Assembly: GCA_032718475.1 (NCBI GenBank)
Contig: JAUCBJ010002643.1
Coordinates: 1 to 64,000, forward strand
Direction: 5' to 3'
Source: Nemertoderma westbladi
Lineage: Eukaryota; Xenacoelomorpha; Nemertodermatida; Nemertodermatidae
Length of the DNA: 64,000 nt
Shown here: in pieces, positions 11,330 through 22,352 of the stretch
Layout: each line of letters opens with the position of its first letter
Position numbering within the stretch: the first letter of the stretch is position 1
Notes under the pieces: generated by a model
Database searches by the model: none
Seen by the model: only the letters and a program-made list of their open reading frames with translations
Told to the model about the DNA's origin: nothing
Made by a program: the position numbers and the translations under genes

Positions 11330-11715
11330 CCGGTATTTAAGATAGGCTTATTATATTTATTTCTATAAATTTAGGCTGAAATTATATACCGGTATTCTGT
11401 AATTAATTCTATTCCATAATTATACTTATGTATACTATAGGTGTAAGCTGTATACCGGTATTCACGATAGGCCTATTATATATTTATATATATTTGTGCT
11501 GAAATTATATACCGGTATTCTGTGACAAATCTAGTTTGTAATAATTATACTTATATATACTATAAGTGTAAGCTGTATACCGGTATTCACGATAGGCCTA
11601 TTATATATTTATATATATTTGCGCTGAAATTACATACCGGTATTCTGTGACAAATCTAGTCTGTAATAATACTTATATATATACTATAAGCATACCGGTA
11701 TTCTAATATATTGTA
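11330..11715 (+). repeat. About 119-bp tandem repeat with ACCGGTAT boxes
   Basis: Roughly three units, each with CATACCGGTATTC or TATACCGGTATTC and AGGCCTATTATATATTTATATA. A counterpart lies at 36300-36560 in E2. Confidence 0.8.
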
Positions 11716-11837
11716 TATATATCACGTTACATAGAGTGACGATATCGGTAATTAATTACTAGGCTAACGGTGATACTGAATTACTAGATTTGCTTTAACT
11801 GTAACATAGCAGTAGGCATTCAACTGTACAAAGAAAC

Positions 11838-13535
11838 ATGTCTGACACAAAGCAAAACCTGTCAGACAGTCTCCTAGATACAACCATCTGTGACCCAGAC
11901 AGGAGTGTGGAACGTGTAAGACCGAAGTTCAATTCACCTCCTACTGTAAGTAAGATCATTCCCCCAGTAGTAATATCAGACCCTAGGCTAGTCCAACATC
12001 GTAGGTCTATCATAGGCACTAGAGCTCAGGTCAAGCAGGACCAAGAAGCAGCGGAACAGCAGCAACACTCGAGCCGAGAACCTATTTCTCAGCGGACCGA
12101 CAGCTCCAGTGGTGCGGATACTGTAGAGCTGACACCCGAGCGCGGAGCTAAGATGGCAGATGCGGTTTATTCGGATCCCCTTCTCATCCTTCCTGCGGCC
12201 GTACTTGCTAGGGTATTGATTGCGGTGGAGGAACATCAGATTGATTGGGCGAGAAGTAAGCGATCGACCAAGGATAGTTATGCGGGATACACAAGGGAAG
12301 AACTAAAGTCTATTGTCGAGTCGCAATGGAACTTCCCCGGACCCGGACTCCCGTTTGACTTATCGGAAGCTGCCTGGGAAGACATACACAGGATGGGAGT
12401 GACAAAAGAAACCAGCGATCCAGCGGTGTGGAAGAGGTCAGCAGCAGGATACGTACAGGGATTCTTAAGCTCTATGGAGCGATTAAAGGAACAACTGTTT
12501 CGACAACCCCAAGGACCTCAAGAGCAGGGAGAGCTGCTTTATCAAGTTAGAGAAAGAATTCTACGAATCAGACTAATCTTATCGGCCTTTGAGGAGGCTT
12601 CGAAAAGAAGACAAGACACGTCGTTGCAAGTTGCCGTAAAGACTTGGTTTCAGCGGGTGAGTCTCCAAGTTCAAGGAACTGCCCAGTGGAAATCTCAGCT
12701 GGCCGAGCGCTCAACCCATGGAGAATCAACAGACGCTACATTTTCCCAAGTGGAAAGTGAAGCGACGGCAGAGAAACCGCATGAGAGGGACGCTATTGAC
12801 ATCTATCTGTCAGACTATCAACGATTTGTAGGTGACGAAGAGTTGAGGAGACGGCTGTCTGGACTTAGCCCTAATAGTGAAGGAGCCAAGCTTGTGTTGG
12901 ACGCAATCGATGCGGATATGATAGCTGCGAACCAAGCTAAATTTGATGAACGCCTCCGCATCGCTAGAGTCCAAGAAGAACAAGTAAAGAAAAAACGTAT
13001 AGAAGACAGAAAGACAGCAGCAGTGGCAGCAGCAGTGGCAGCGGTAGAAGCGGAAAGAAAGGCGGTAGAAGTGGAAAGAAAAGCGGCAGCGGCAGCGGCA
13101 GAGGCAGAAGCGGAAAGAAAAGCAGCCGAAGTGGAAAGAAAAGCGGCAGCGGCAGCGGCAGAGGCAGAAGCGGAAAGAAAAGCAGCCGAAGTGGAAAGAA
13201 AAGCGGCAGTGGCAGCGGCAGAAGCAGAACGGAGAGCGTCTGAAGAGATCACCCAACTAGACTTGGAAAATATTCAAGAGAATCAAGACTGCATAAATAA
13301 ACAGTTAACAGCTAGTCAAATGCAGATGATGAGTCGATCTACTCCCAAAAGACAGGGATATACATCATCTGATGAAGGCGATACCACCGATCTTGAAGGC
13401 GGAGGAAATAGATCTCGTCTAAGTAGGCGTAGAAGAATGTCCCACTGTCAGAAATTGCCTGATTTGCCCCCAGCTGTTAGAAAGCAACTAACTAACACAG
13501 ACTTAGGTAGACAGACTCCCTACTATAGTAGATGA
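11838..13535 (+). CDS. E1 gag N-terminal frame
   Basis: A 565-residue frame starting MSDTKQNLSDSLLDT, matching the start of the E2 gag (MADTRQTLSDSLLET). A region of about 180 residues (roughly 110-290, with LPAAVLARVLIAVEEHQIDWARS and WKRSAAGYVQGFLSSMERL) is absent from E2. An Ala/Glu/Lys coiled-coil segment follows (about 390-470), encoded by 60-bp tandem units. The frame ends prematurely: relative to E2, a short deletion near 13500 shifts it, and the gag continues in another frame at 13576. Role inferred: structural Gag, upstream of the zinc-knuckle and protease part. Confidence 0.7.
   Translation: MSDTKQNLSDSLLDTTICDPDRSVERVRPKFNSPPTVSKIIPPVVISDPRLVQHRRSIIGTRAQVKQDQEAAEQQQHSSREPISQRTDSSSGADTVELTPERGAKMADAVYSDPLLILPAAVLARVLIAVEEHQIDWARSKRSTKDSYAGYTREELKSIVESQWNFPGPGLPFDLSEAAWEDIHRMGVTKETSDPAVWKRSAAGYVQGFLSSMERLKEQLFRQPQGPQEQGELLYQVRERILRIRLILSAFEEASKRRQDTSLQVAVKTWFQRVSLQVQGTAQWKSQLAERSTHGESTDATFSQVESEATAEKPHERDAIDIYLSDYQRFVGDEELRRRLSGLSPNSEGAKLVLDAIDADMIAANQAKFDERLRIARVQEEQVKKKRIEDRKTAAVAAAVAAVEAERKAVEVERKAAAAAAEAEAERKAAEVERKAAAAAAEAEAERKAAEVERKAAVAAAEAERRASEEITQLDLENIQENQDCINKQLTASQMQMMSRSTPKRQGYTSSDEGDTTDLEGGGNRSRLSRRRRMSHCQKLPDLPPAVRKQLTNTDLGRQTPYYSR
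13020..13230 (+). repeat. 60-bp coding repeat, Ala/Glu/Lys coiled coil
   Basis: Two nearly identical 60-bp units (13081-13140 and 13141-13200) plus diverged neighbours, encoding AAAAAEAEAERKAAEVERK. In-frame expansion of a coiled coil; the E2 equivalent (about 35300-35470) has a different arrangement. Confidence 0.85.
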
Positions 13536-13575
13536 GCCTGAAATAATTAGGCCTGTTCTCGAAGCCACCCCTTCG

Positions 13576-16500
13576 GTGATAGAGACACCTGTACTCCCAG
13601 AACCTACCTCTAAATTCCCTTTGCACAGCACTAAATTACCTGTGCCACACAGAACAACCCCTGAGATAGTTCCTGTCATGGACTCCGAGCGAAATATCAA
13701 TGATTTGTCGCCCGTTGTCCCTCGTCTGCCCGCTACTATGTTGGCGGCTCCCGCTTCGGCGGTTGGGTGGGTGGATGAGGGGCGGCGGGGGATGAATCTC
13801 CTGCTCGGGCAGATGCAGGAGACTGTTCATCAGTTTAAGGGAACAGTAAGGGAAAGTAGGTTAGAGTTGCAAGAAGTGCAGCAAAGTATCGCGTTAGAAC
13901 GCGATAAATTAGTAAATACACAAAAGGGTATACCACCACCCCCGGTAACAATGTGTCAACCTGTTAGGTCTGATGTATTTCATGCGCAAGGTGTGGAGCC
14001 TACACGCATCTATACTGCTAGTGAAGTAGAAACTCCTATAGTAAACCCTATTAAGGGTAATTATAAACCTGTTGACAATGATATTCCATATAGACTTGAT
14101 AATAATCCGAGAAATTTATATACCGATAACTCGATATTAAATAACACGATGGCCCAAGAAAGTTTTACGCGTCAAATGGCTAGAACCGAAGCCCGTCAAG
14201 CGGTAAAGGTGGGAGAGATCGTCAAGTTCAATGGAGATGAGATGAAATGGTTACCTTTTAATGAATATTACAAAGATAACATACAGAACTCTGTGCTATC
14301 TAATGGAGAGAAACTTAGATTCCTCATCGAGTGCTTGGAAGGATCTCCCAAGTTAATGGCGTTAAAGTTTATTGGACATCCAGATGGATTAAGACAAGTT
14401 TGGGATACCCTAAACATCAGGTATGGTAATAGGAATAACATAGCTAGGTATTTGTATGCAAAATTGGTAGCGCCCCGAAAGTTCATTAGCAGCGGGATTA
14501 TAGAGTTTTCCGATGAGATTCAGGAGATCTGTAGACAATTAGATTGGCTAGGTAAGTCTCATGAATATCAGAGTTCTATGGTTATTGGAGCCGTGGCCTC
14601 TACTTTACCGAAGGGTGGAGTAGGTACACGCTGGGATAAGAAAGTGTTATATATGATGGAACAACAACAAAGAGATCCTACCATGGCTGATCTCATGTCA
14701 TTCTTAGATGGAGAGGTAAAATTACAGCTCCTAAAGCAGTCCAGAGAGAAGACACCGGAAAATAAGGTTAGTGAGAAACCCGTTTCTAGGAGAAAGGTAA
14801 TACCAGTGTGTTATACAGACGACGGCGAAAGCCAGGCTTCTCAAGAGGAAGACAGCGGGAAAGACACTGAAGGATCTAACTATGACAACAAAGCGCCTAA
14901 AGATGTAAGTAAATTTAAGTCTCGAACCATTGACAGGAGAGAACAGGTAAGAAAAACTCCTCCTACGTCTCCTAAGAGAATTCATGTAAGAAAGCCCGAA
15001 GAAAGAACGAGAGTGCACAACGTTACTCAAAATAAGGTAAGTAACATCAAACCGAAATGTGCGCTGTGTGACGGGCCCCACCGTTTGAATGTGTGTGATG
15101 AATTCCTAAAGAAATCATTAAAGGATAGATGGGAAGTCATGTGGGATAAGCGGTTGTGTTATAGTTGCCTCAGACAAGGACACCAAAGGCGAACCTGTTA
15201 CTCCGACGCAAGGTGTGCGAAGTGCGGCGCAAAACATCATATTATCTTGTTGCACACTGAATTCGAACGAAACAGCCCGAGTCAGGTAAGTGAGTCCGAA
15301 CTACATGTCCAATTCAGTGATGTGAACGACACTGACCAAAGTTCTGAGATGGAAGGATTCTATACGGACGAATTCTCCGACGAAAACGAATCCTGTTACC
15401 TGATAAATACCGCAGTGTATCGAGCACTTACGTATGAAAAGGACACCGACAGTGAGCTCCCCCTAACTACTTCTGACCGACAACCATCTTGGAAAGCACC
15501 AACTTCCAATGTAGGAATCCGAGAATTTCCCGTAGTGCAGTTAAGGGTCCACGGACCTAAAAGGAGTTATACAGTGAACGCCCTCCTTGACTCCGGTAGC
15601 ACAGGAACATTCATCGACAAAGAACTAGCCGAAGACATCTTTGCTGGACAACCCAAGTTCCGAACTAAGTTAAACATGTCAGGAATTATGCAGGTTTGGA
15701 AATCTACAGTAATAGCGGATTATTATGTAGGTGCGTTGTCCACCCCCCAGGATGAACTAGGAGAACACAGCATAAGGTCAGTAAAAATGGTGGCGATAAA
15801 GAACTTCGCTACCAGCCAAGTAGAACCTTATAACTGGGATGAGGACGATTCCACCCAGCAGCTTAATATACCTAGATTCAACACAGACTACCCTGGAGTG
15901 CAAATACTCATCGGCCAAAATGCGCATGAGGCGCTTGAGACATTGGAGAGACGGCCTGCTCAACCGCAACCACTACAAGCCTATGCGGGAAGAACTAGAG
16001 TAGGTTGGTACCTTACTGGCCCTTCCCGTAGAACTCTCATAGAAAGGTTACCAAAAGAACGGGTATACCAAGTAAGTGAATGGGAAGCGGAGAGCAGTGA
16101 GGTAGACGACCCAACTGAAGGAACACCATACTCCTCAGATAATGACGATATTAACTCCAATGTAGATCAATGGAGACATTGCCCCGAGACGATTAATCTA
16201 GCCGACATCGCTTCCAGAGGAGCAACTCCTCAAGAACTGACAGATACTCCAGACTGGTTAGGTGGACCCGACTCCCTAAGTAAAGAAGATGAATGGCCTC
16301 CCCATCTTACCACGGCTGAGATTAGACAAGCCAAGGGAGCGGAGAAAGTCATACCTAAAACCCGGACGAGTAAATCAAGGTTATTTAAACCCGTGATAGA
16401 TCTGTCTGTACTACACATTGCCAGGGACGACGCTGTGGATCTAAACTCCCCCACCGCGAACCGATCTGTTGTGGAGATCAGAGAGAGAGACTGGAGATCT

Positions 16501-16800
16501 GGAACACCAGACGTCTCGCCGGGACTCTCACCTCTCCTGCCGGGAGCGATGGACCACTATAGATCCTGGAATCGGCTTTGTAAGGCCGTCGTGTATTTGA
16601 AGCGATGTTTCTATCGTCACTATTCCAGGACGAAGAGGAAACCTGGAATTGTCTTCGAGACACAGCAGCTCAATCGCCCAGTTTGTCGTTTATGTGGGGC
16701 GAGACACGTAGTCGGCGAGCCTTGGCATACGGTTCATATAGGGCAAATGGGGCATGTCCGTCTGTCTGTCTGTCCGTCCGTCTGTCTGGTAAATGTTTGA
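13576..16800 (+). CDS. E1 gag C-terminus, zinc knuckles, aspartic protease; RT missing
   Basis: In order: a helical segment, a DUF1759-like gag domain (about residues 200-385: FNGDEMKWLPFNEYYKD, LRQVWDTLNIRYGN), zinc-binding motifs (about 495-560, including CYSCLRQGHQRRTC and CAKCGAKHHI), and a retropepsin-like aspartic protease of DUF1758 type (about 655-830: NALLDSGSTGTFID). In autonomous BEL/Pao elements RT follows the RVGWYLTGP linker. Here, within about 50 residues, the frame enters VDQWRHC...ADIASRGATPQEL, a block normally found after RNase H. RT and RNase H are therefore deleted at a junction shared with E2. The last true residues are near 16692. Beyond that the frame reads into a MITE, and the original C-terminus resumes at about 17309-17398. 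Confidence 0.8.
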   Translation: MIETPVLPEPTSKFPLHSTKLPVPHRTTPEIVPVMDSERNINDLSPVVPRLPATMLAAPASAVGWVDEGRRGMNLLLGQMQETVHQFKGTVRESRLELQEVQQSIALERDKLVNTQKGIPPPPVTMCQPVRSDVFHAQGVEPTRIYTASEVETPIVNPIKGNYKPVDNDIPYRLDNNPRNLYTDNSILNNTMAQESFTRQMARTEARQAVKVGEIVKFNGDEMKWLPFNEYYKDNIQNSVLSNGEKLRFLIECLEGSPKLMALKFIGHPDGLRQVWDTLNIRYGNRNNIARYLYAKLVAPRKFISSGIIEFSDEIQEICRQLDWLGKSHEYQSSMVIGAVASTLPKGGVGTRWDKKVLYMMEQQQRDPTMADLMSFLDGEVKLQLLKQSREKTPENKVSEKPVSRRKVIPVCYTDDGESQASQEEDSGKDTEGSNYDNKAPKDVSKFKSRTIDRREQVRKTPPTSPKRIHVRKPEERTRVHNVTQNKVSNIKPKCALCDGPHRLNVCDEFLKKSLKDRWEVMWDKRLCYSCLRQGHQRRTCYSDARCAKCGAKHHIILLHTEFERNSPSQVSESELHVQFSDVNDTDQSSEMEGFYTDEFSDENESCYLINTAVYRALTYEKDTDSELPLTTSDRQPSWKAPTSNVGIREFPVVQLRVHGPKRSYTVNALLDSGSTGTFIDKELAEDIFAGQPKFRTKLNMSGIMQVWKSTVIADYYVGALSTPQDELGEHSIRSVKMVAIKNFATSQVEPYNWDEDDSTQQLNIPRFNTDYPGVQILIGQNAHEALETLERRPAQPQPLQAYAGRTRVGWYLTGPSRRTLIERLPKERVYQVSEWEAESSEVDDPTEGTPYSSDNDDINSNVDQWRHCPETINLADIASRGATPQELTDTPDWLGGPDSLSKEDEWPPHLTTAEIRQAKGAEKVIPKTRTSKSRLFKPVIDLSVLHIARDDAVDLNSPTANRSVVEIRERDWRSGTPDVSPGLSPLLPGAMDHYRSWNRLCKAVVYLKRCFYRHYSRTKRKPGIVFETQQLNRPVCRLCGARHVVGEPWHTVHIGQMGHVRLSVCPSVCLVNV

Positions 16801-17308
16801 ACGCGAATTTCTCGGCATCGCTCGTTCGGAATTGAACCAAACTTAGTAGGTAAGTAGTAGAGAGAAAGTTTAGAAAGTTTGTAAAGTTTGGTGAAAAATC
16901 ATGCAGTCTGACGTCAGCTACGACAGATTATGTGGTTTTTAGAAAATGTTAAATTTCTCGGGAACGCCACATTTTCCTGAGCTGAAATTTTGGTTGCTTG
17001 TAGAGAATCATGAAGTCTATCTTTTACGAAATTGAAAAGCTAAGACATTTAATTGGGGATCTGCTAGAGACTCAGAAGTAATGACATAGGCCTACCGGTA
17101 CGGTACTGCTGTACAGTGCTGCACTGGTAAGTACGAAATTGCAGAATAACAATTTGACACCACCTAGCGGATTAACATATGATTGTATATCGAATGAATA
17201 CATTTATAGCATGGGATATTGGGTCCAAACTAGACATGCCCCATTTGCTCTATATGAACGGTATGCCAAGGCTTGCCGACTACGTGCTGCGCGAAGTCCC
17301 CACGAACG
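16696..17308. mobile_element. MITE-like insertion in E1
   Basis: A 613-bp segment absent from E2. Its ends are inverted repeats: ACACGTAGTCGGCGAGCC and CTTGGCATAC near the left, with their complement near the right. TGT flanks both sides (16693-16695 and 17309-17311), a possible 3-bp duplication. The interior has (TGTC)n runs at 16756-16790 and no transposase. Family not assigned. Confidence 0.7.
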
Positions 17309-17398
17309 TGTTTACTGGAAAGAGACAGAGAACTCTCCGGAAACTATGGAAGGCAAGATACTCTTCCCACGACCACCTCCCTAATCCAACAAACATCT

Positions 17399-19057
17399 AG
17401 GGACTCCCCAACGTAACAGCGTCTGGAGTGGGTGTGTGACTATATTATTTTATATTTGTTTTTATTATTTTATATTTATGTAAGTATTATTATGTAATTT
17501 TATTATAATCGTTTTCTTTAATTTTATTTAGTAGAATGTTATTTTAGCGATTATTTAGTAGATTAGTGCAATATATATTCGCGTTTATTACTTAATTACT
17601 TATATATTATATATTTAGAGCGACGGCGAGAAATAATTCTTTTTCTCTTTCCTTACTGTCCGTATTACATTACAAATACGTAACTACAGTAAGATGAAAT
17701 ATCCGTACTTATTAAAGTACAATAAAGCTCCTACTATATTCAAGTATTATTGGTAAAGTAGAGTATTAGGAATGCAAAATTCAGATCCTCGTGTCTCGGC
17801 TAAACCAAGCTCTGGGTAGACCTTGGAAACGACTTGCCTCTTCTCACTGACATTGCTTCTTGCGATATTGCTCTCATACCGTATATTAAATAATACATAT
17901 ACAGTAGTAGCGTGATGTCCCTTTAACAGTAGCGTACAACGCAAATAAATCTGTTAAACCCTTTGACCATCTGTAATTCTAGTCGATTAAGATATCGCGG
18001 CACCCACCGATATACTTGAAAGACAAAATTCTAGAATCAATGGTTAACGTCCCCAGACAAGTTCTGGAATAAACTGGTGCCCATCCTAAATATTAACTAT
18101 TAATATTTATAAAATCTGTCAAATTTTAGATCCTTTAAAATTCTAGTCTATTAAGATATCGTAGCACTTACCGATATTCTTAAAAGATCAATTTCCTAGA
18201 ATCAAGGATCCCAGTCCCCAGACATGTTCTGGAATAAAATTGTGTCTATTTAATATTCAATAATAAAATTTACGGGAATAAATTTAAATTCATCTTTTAA
18301 TGAATTTGATAAATTGTCATTTTTATACAATTTATAACATTCCCAAAATTCCATTAATTAATAGATCATGGGAGCGGAGATTCACCCTATTAAGTATATT
18401 AGTGTGCGAGAATCTCCAATATATAGTCAATAGCCGATAAAATTCATAAAATCATGTATAAAGAGAAATATTGACAATTAAAGAATTACTATTAAATAGC
18501 ATCCCAGATCTGTATGCATGGGAATTACCCTAATTCTACCGCTAGCTTTCCATAATGTCACCATGGCAACAACCACGCTAGAATTAGAAGTGAGTTAAAA
18601 GAACAATAAAGCTTGCCCATTGAATAGCATAAGGAATAAATAGCGCACTGCTAGTATCCAAGGATACATAATAATAAAGTGACATTCTGGAAGGCACTGA
18701 CTAACGGACAAATGGCCCGAATGTACGTGCGATTTGTGACAGTTGTGTGGAATTTGTGCGTTTATAGGTGAATGTTACTACTAAAGTGTGTTTACAGTAG
18801 CGAGTCGCAATTGTGAAAGTAGCCCTAACTCTCCAGTAAGAACCTGAAGTAAATCTAAGCCTTTGGGACGGACGGTGGAGTGACTCGAGCTGGTTGTTGT
18901 GGTCGTTGTGCAGCTACTACGTTGGCGATAGGCACATCGGCGAAAGTACACCAGCGCTGAGGATCTTGCGCTGTCCGGGGGCCGAGAGGGGTAGGCAGCG
19001 ACGCCCGCTAGCCTAAATATAAACTCATTATAATATTGATAAACTCATATAGCAGAT
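17399..19057 (+). other. E1 spacer between gag-protease and the 3' gene
   Basis: AT-rich and non-coding; mirrored in E2 at 30371-31998. It holds a duplicated block (about 17965-18085 and 18130-18250) with GATTAAGATATCG and CCCCAGACA.GTTCTGGAATAAA. The block just before the next gene (about 18660-19020) is GC-richer and conserved in both copies, so it may contain the promoter or leader of that gene. This is inference. Confidence 0.5.
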
Positions 19058-19411
19058 ATGACTGAGTTGATAGAAGATGATCTTGGTATCAGGGAGCGAT
19101 ATACTCTACCTTTACAAGCGTTTGTTGATAGCTTGATACGCGGCGACGCTGGTCCAACTACTACGGAGGACGATGGTCGTTATATCGAACCGCCAATGTC
19201 CCAGGAGCAACTTACGCGTGAATTGGACTATAGAAAATTCACCGCTCGCTATACGCATCGTAATGGTACGTATTTTATTTATTTTATTTATTCCTTTATT
19301 TCAAACCAAACAAGGTTCATAGTAAAAACAATACACCGATCAGACAATATAGTTTACACGATACAGTACTAAATTATGAAAATGAATATTTAATAGCACA
19401 ATATTTAGATA

Positions 19412-22252
19412 TTAATCGTAAAGTAGGAACAGGTCATTCATGGCCCTAATTCTAGATTCTGTGCAACATGTGCGAATCACATTAATAATGCTATTGGTAC
19501 TGGTATCCAAGCGCCGTGATAGGCTCTCAATAGCATTGGCTCTAATATGTACAAAGGATGGTAATCCAAGTAAGCTGCAGGTTAGCGACATACTTGTGGG
19601 AGTTGTGTCGTTAGCCATTCTCGGAATTTTAAAAAGCATTCGAATGCTACTATTATATGCAGTGCGCAATTTGTTGTGGACAGACATAGAATAGTTCGCT
19701 CTAGCCCAAAGCGCGTTGCCATAAACATTAGTACAATAGGAACGAAAAAGACGTATTTTTACATTCCTAGCACAATTACCAAAATTCCTAACCAAGTAGT
19801 TTGCTCTTGCATACAACGCACAAGTCTGGCGCTTTACATCATAATCATCGTCAGTAGACGAGTGGATTACGTGGCCAAGAAATACAATTTTATCTACAAT
19901 ATCAATAGGAGTGCCTAATAAGTACACATTACCAAATATAGACTTGCTACAGCATTTCGGGATAAAATATATACATTTTGTCTTTTTTAAATTAAACTTA
20001 ATTGAGAATAGGTCAGCATAATCCATACATATATTTAGTAGTTGTTGTAAACCAAACATAGTATTGGATAGCAGTGACAAATCGTCCGCATATCCTACGT
20101 GATTGATCCTTCTACCGTTAATAGAGCAACCAAAATTGCACCGATTTAAAGCTGCACTTAAATCATCCATATATACGTTAAATAAATATGGGCTCTGGAT
20201 CCCCCCTTGTTTTGTACCATTGGTGACATGAAATTTACTCGAACTAAATTTACCCCACGAAACAAACAGTAATTGGTTACGATACCAAAAGCATATTATT
20301 CTAACAAAAATAACCGGTACACCCCTAGTAATTAATTTAGAAAATAGTAAATAATGATTACATCGATCAAATGCCTTGCTGGCATCCAACATACAAGTAA
20401 ATACCGGGCTATTATTTTGTAAATAAAAATTTACTGTCTCCTTAAAAGCGAGGATACACAGTTCAGTGCCCGATTTCGGTTTGAAACCAAACTGATTGTC
20501 TGTAGTATCTAAGTATCTACTTACATTAGAAAGTATCAGCCTCTCAAATAGTTTGGAGAATACAGTTGAGATTGCAATACCTCTATAATTATCACTCGAG
20601 GTGATATCACCTGTCTTGTCCTTAATTAAAGGAAGTAGTATCTTAGACTCAATAAGGCCAGGTGGTATATAGTCATGGCACAACATTGAATTAAATAAAC
20701 AAGATAGAATGCTACACAATAACTCTGTACAGCCGTATTTAAGATGTTCCGAAGATATATCATCTGTACCTATTGCTTTACCAACGGCCAATTGGCTAAT
20801 AGAGTTAAAAATATCCTCTTTACAAAATGTATAATCATTAACGGAGGGAATACTTTCAAATTGACTCTCAACAAAAACTCGGCTAGTGTCAGGAAGGTCA
20901 CAGTTATAATATAACTTGAAAAAATGATCCTTCCAGGGGTTTCCTATTTGCTCTTCGCCTACGGCTTCCCCGACCTTGTTAGGGAGAGGGCTCTGGTTGG
21001 TCGATACTTTATGTACCTGAGACCAAAACTTAGTGCTACCAGCAGTGGAGTCTAACATCGCGTCAGCCAGTTTGCCATCACGTATCTCCCGTTCGCGACG
21101 CTTAACCTGTCGTAAGACACGCTTAAACCGCGCTTTTGATGTTAGGTACTGCTGGTAGGCGGCACCTTGTCTAGGCGAGCCCTGGGATCGCCATAAACGA
21201 AAAGATAGGTGGGCCTCATTATGAAAAGAATCAACATAGTCATTCCATCCAGGTATCTGTTTATCTGCAGATCCCGTTGCACCTTTATGTATCACAGTTG
21301 GTATAGTCCTATCAGCAGCTACTTTAAGCGCCTCGCAAACTGCGATATATAATTTTTCAATTGCACCACTATGACATTCATTTGCACATTTGGTATTATT
21401 GCAACGATTTAATATATCAATTAGTTCATGTGATTAATAAGTAATATTGTCAGGGGAGGCTTTACTCCAATTCAAACTCGATTTGGTTGTACCACTATTT
21501 GTACTGCTGCTATTAGCACCTATTGAAATATTAATATGAATATTAAAACGTATGGGCTTGTGGTCAAGTAATACAGCACTATAGTCTATAAAAAAGTTAT
21601 TTACAGCACCTGTAAGGCCGGCCGTACAAACAACGTGGTCTAACCACGAAGTCGTACCATGAGCACCACTAACGAAAGTATACGAGTTATCTGGTAAACA
21701 ATTAACATCAGCTAAGTAATAATTATGCTCGTCAACCCAATCACATAATTTACTGTAAAAATTTGTGCCGCGGCCAGCATTAAAATCGCCAGCAATACAG
21801 CACGGTACCTCAGATGATTCTATTATACCTTTAAGTCTACCTAAATAATCTTCATATAGATCTTCATTATCAGCTGATTGATATGGTAGGTATACATTCA
21901 GCAATAAATATTTTTGACCATTTTTATCAGTTATAAAAAGCCCCATAACGCGATCATCACCAAACGTTACAGGTTGCACCTGCGGGGCAATATTCTTACT
22001 CCACAGACACGCTAGGCCTCCATAAGGTCGACCACGGAGTAGCTCGGTACTGTAGTCTACTGAGCTTATACCATGTGCCAGGTAATTATCAGGGCTTATA
22101 CTGTGTAGATAATCTAACTCCTGTTTTACCAGCATATGTTCCTGAATTAGAATAATATCAGGTTCACTTTCGACAATTCTACTTAAAGCGTGTCTAGATA
22201 CACCGCGCTTAATTGAGTTGCAATTATATGAATATATACAGAGACGATCCAT
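19412..22252 (-). pseudogene. LINE ORF2: endonuclease plus reverse transcriptase, one nonsense codon
   Basis: I start ORF2 at the ATG at 22252 (MDRLCIYSYNCNSIKRG), the typical beginning of an APE-like endonuclease. Motifs: IILIQEHML, CCIAGDFNAG, and TTSWLDHVVCT and LLDHKPIRF toward its end. The reverse transcriptase follows with NYRGIAIS, FTCMLDASKAFDR (motif A), GTKQGGIQSPYLFNVYMDDL (motif B) and GYADDLSLLS (motif C, catalytic YADD). The only break seen is a TAA at 21434-21436 between the two domains; both sides are in the same frame. The enzyme nicks the target and copies LINE RNA at the nick. One stop in about 945 codons indicates a fairly young copy. Confidence 0.85.
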
Positions 22253-22352
22253 AATGAATAGCAAAAAAAAAAGGAAAAAAAATATATATATATTGTTGAT
22301 ATACAATGTGTAATTTATTACAACGTCAAATAATATTAACAATATCATTCAA

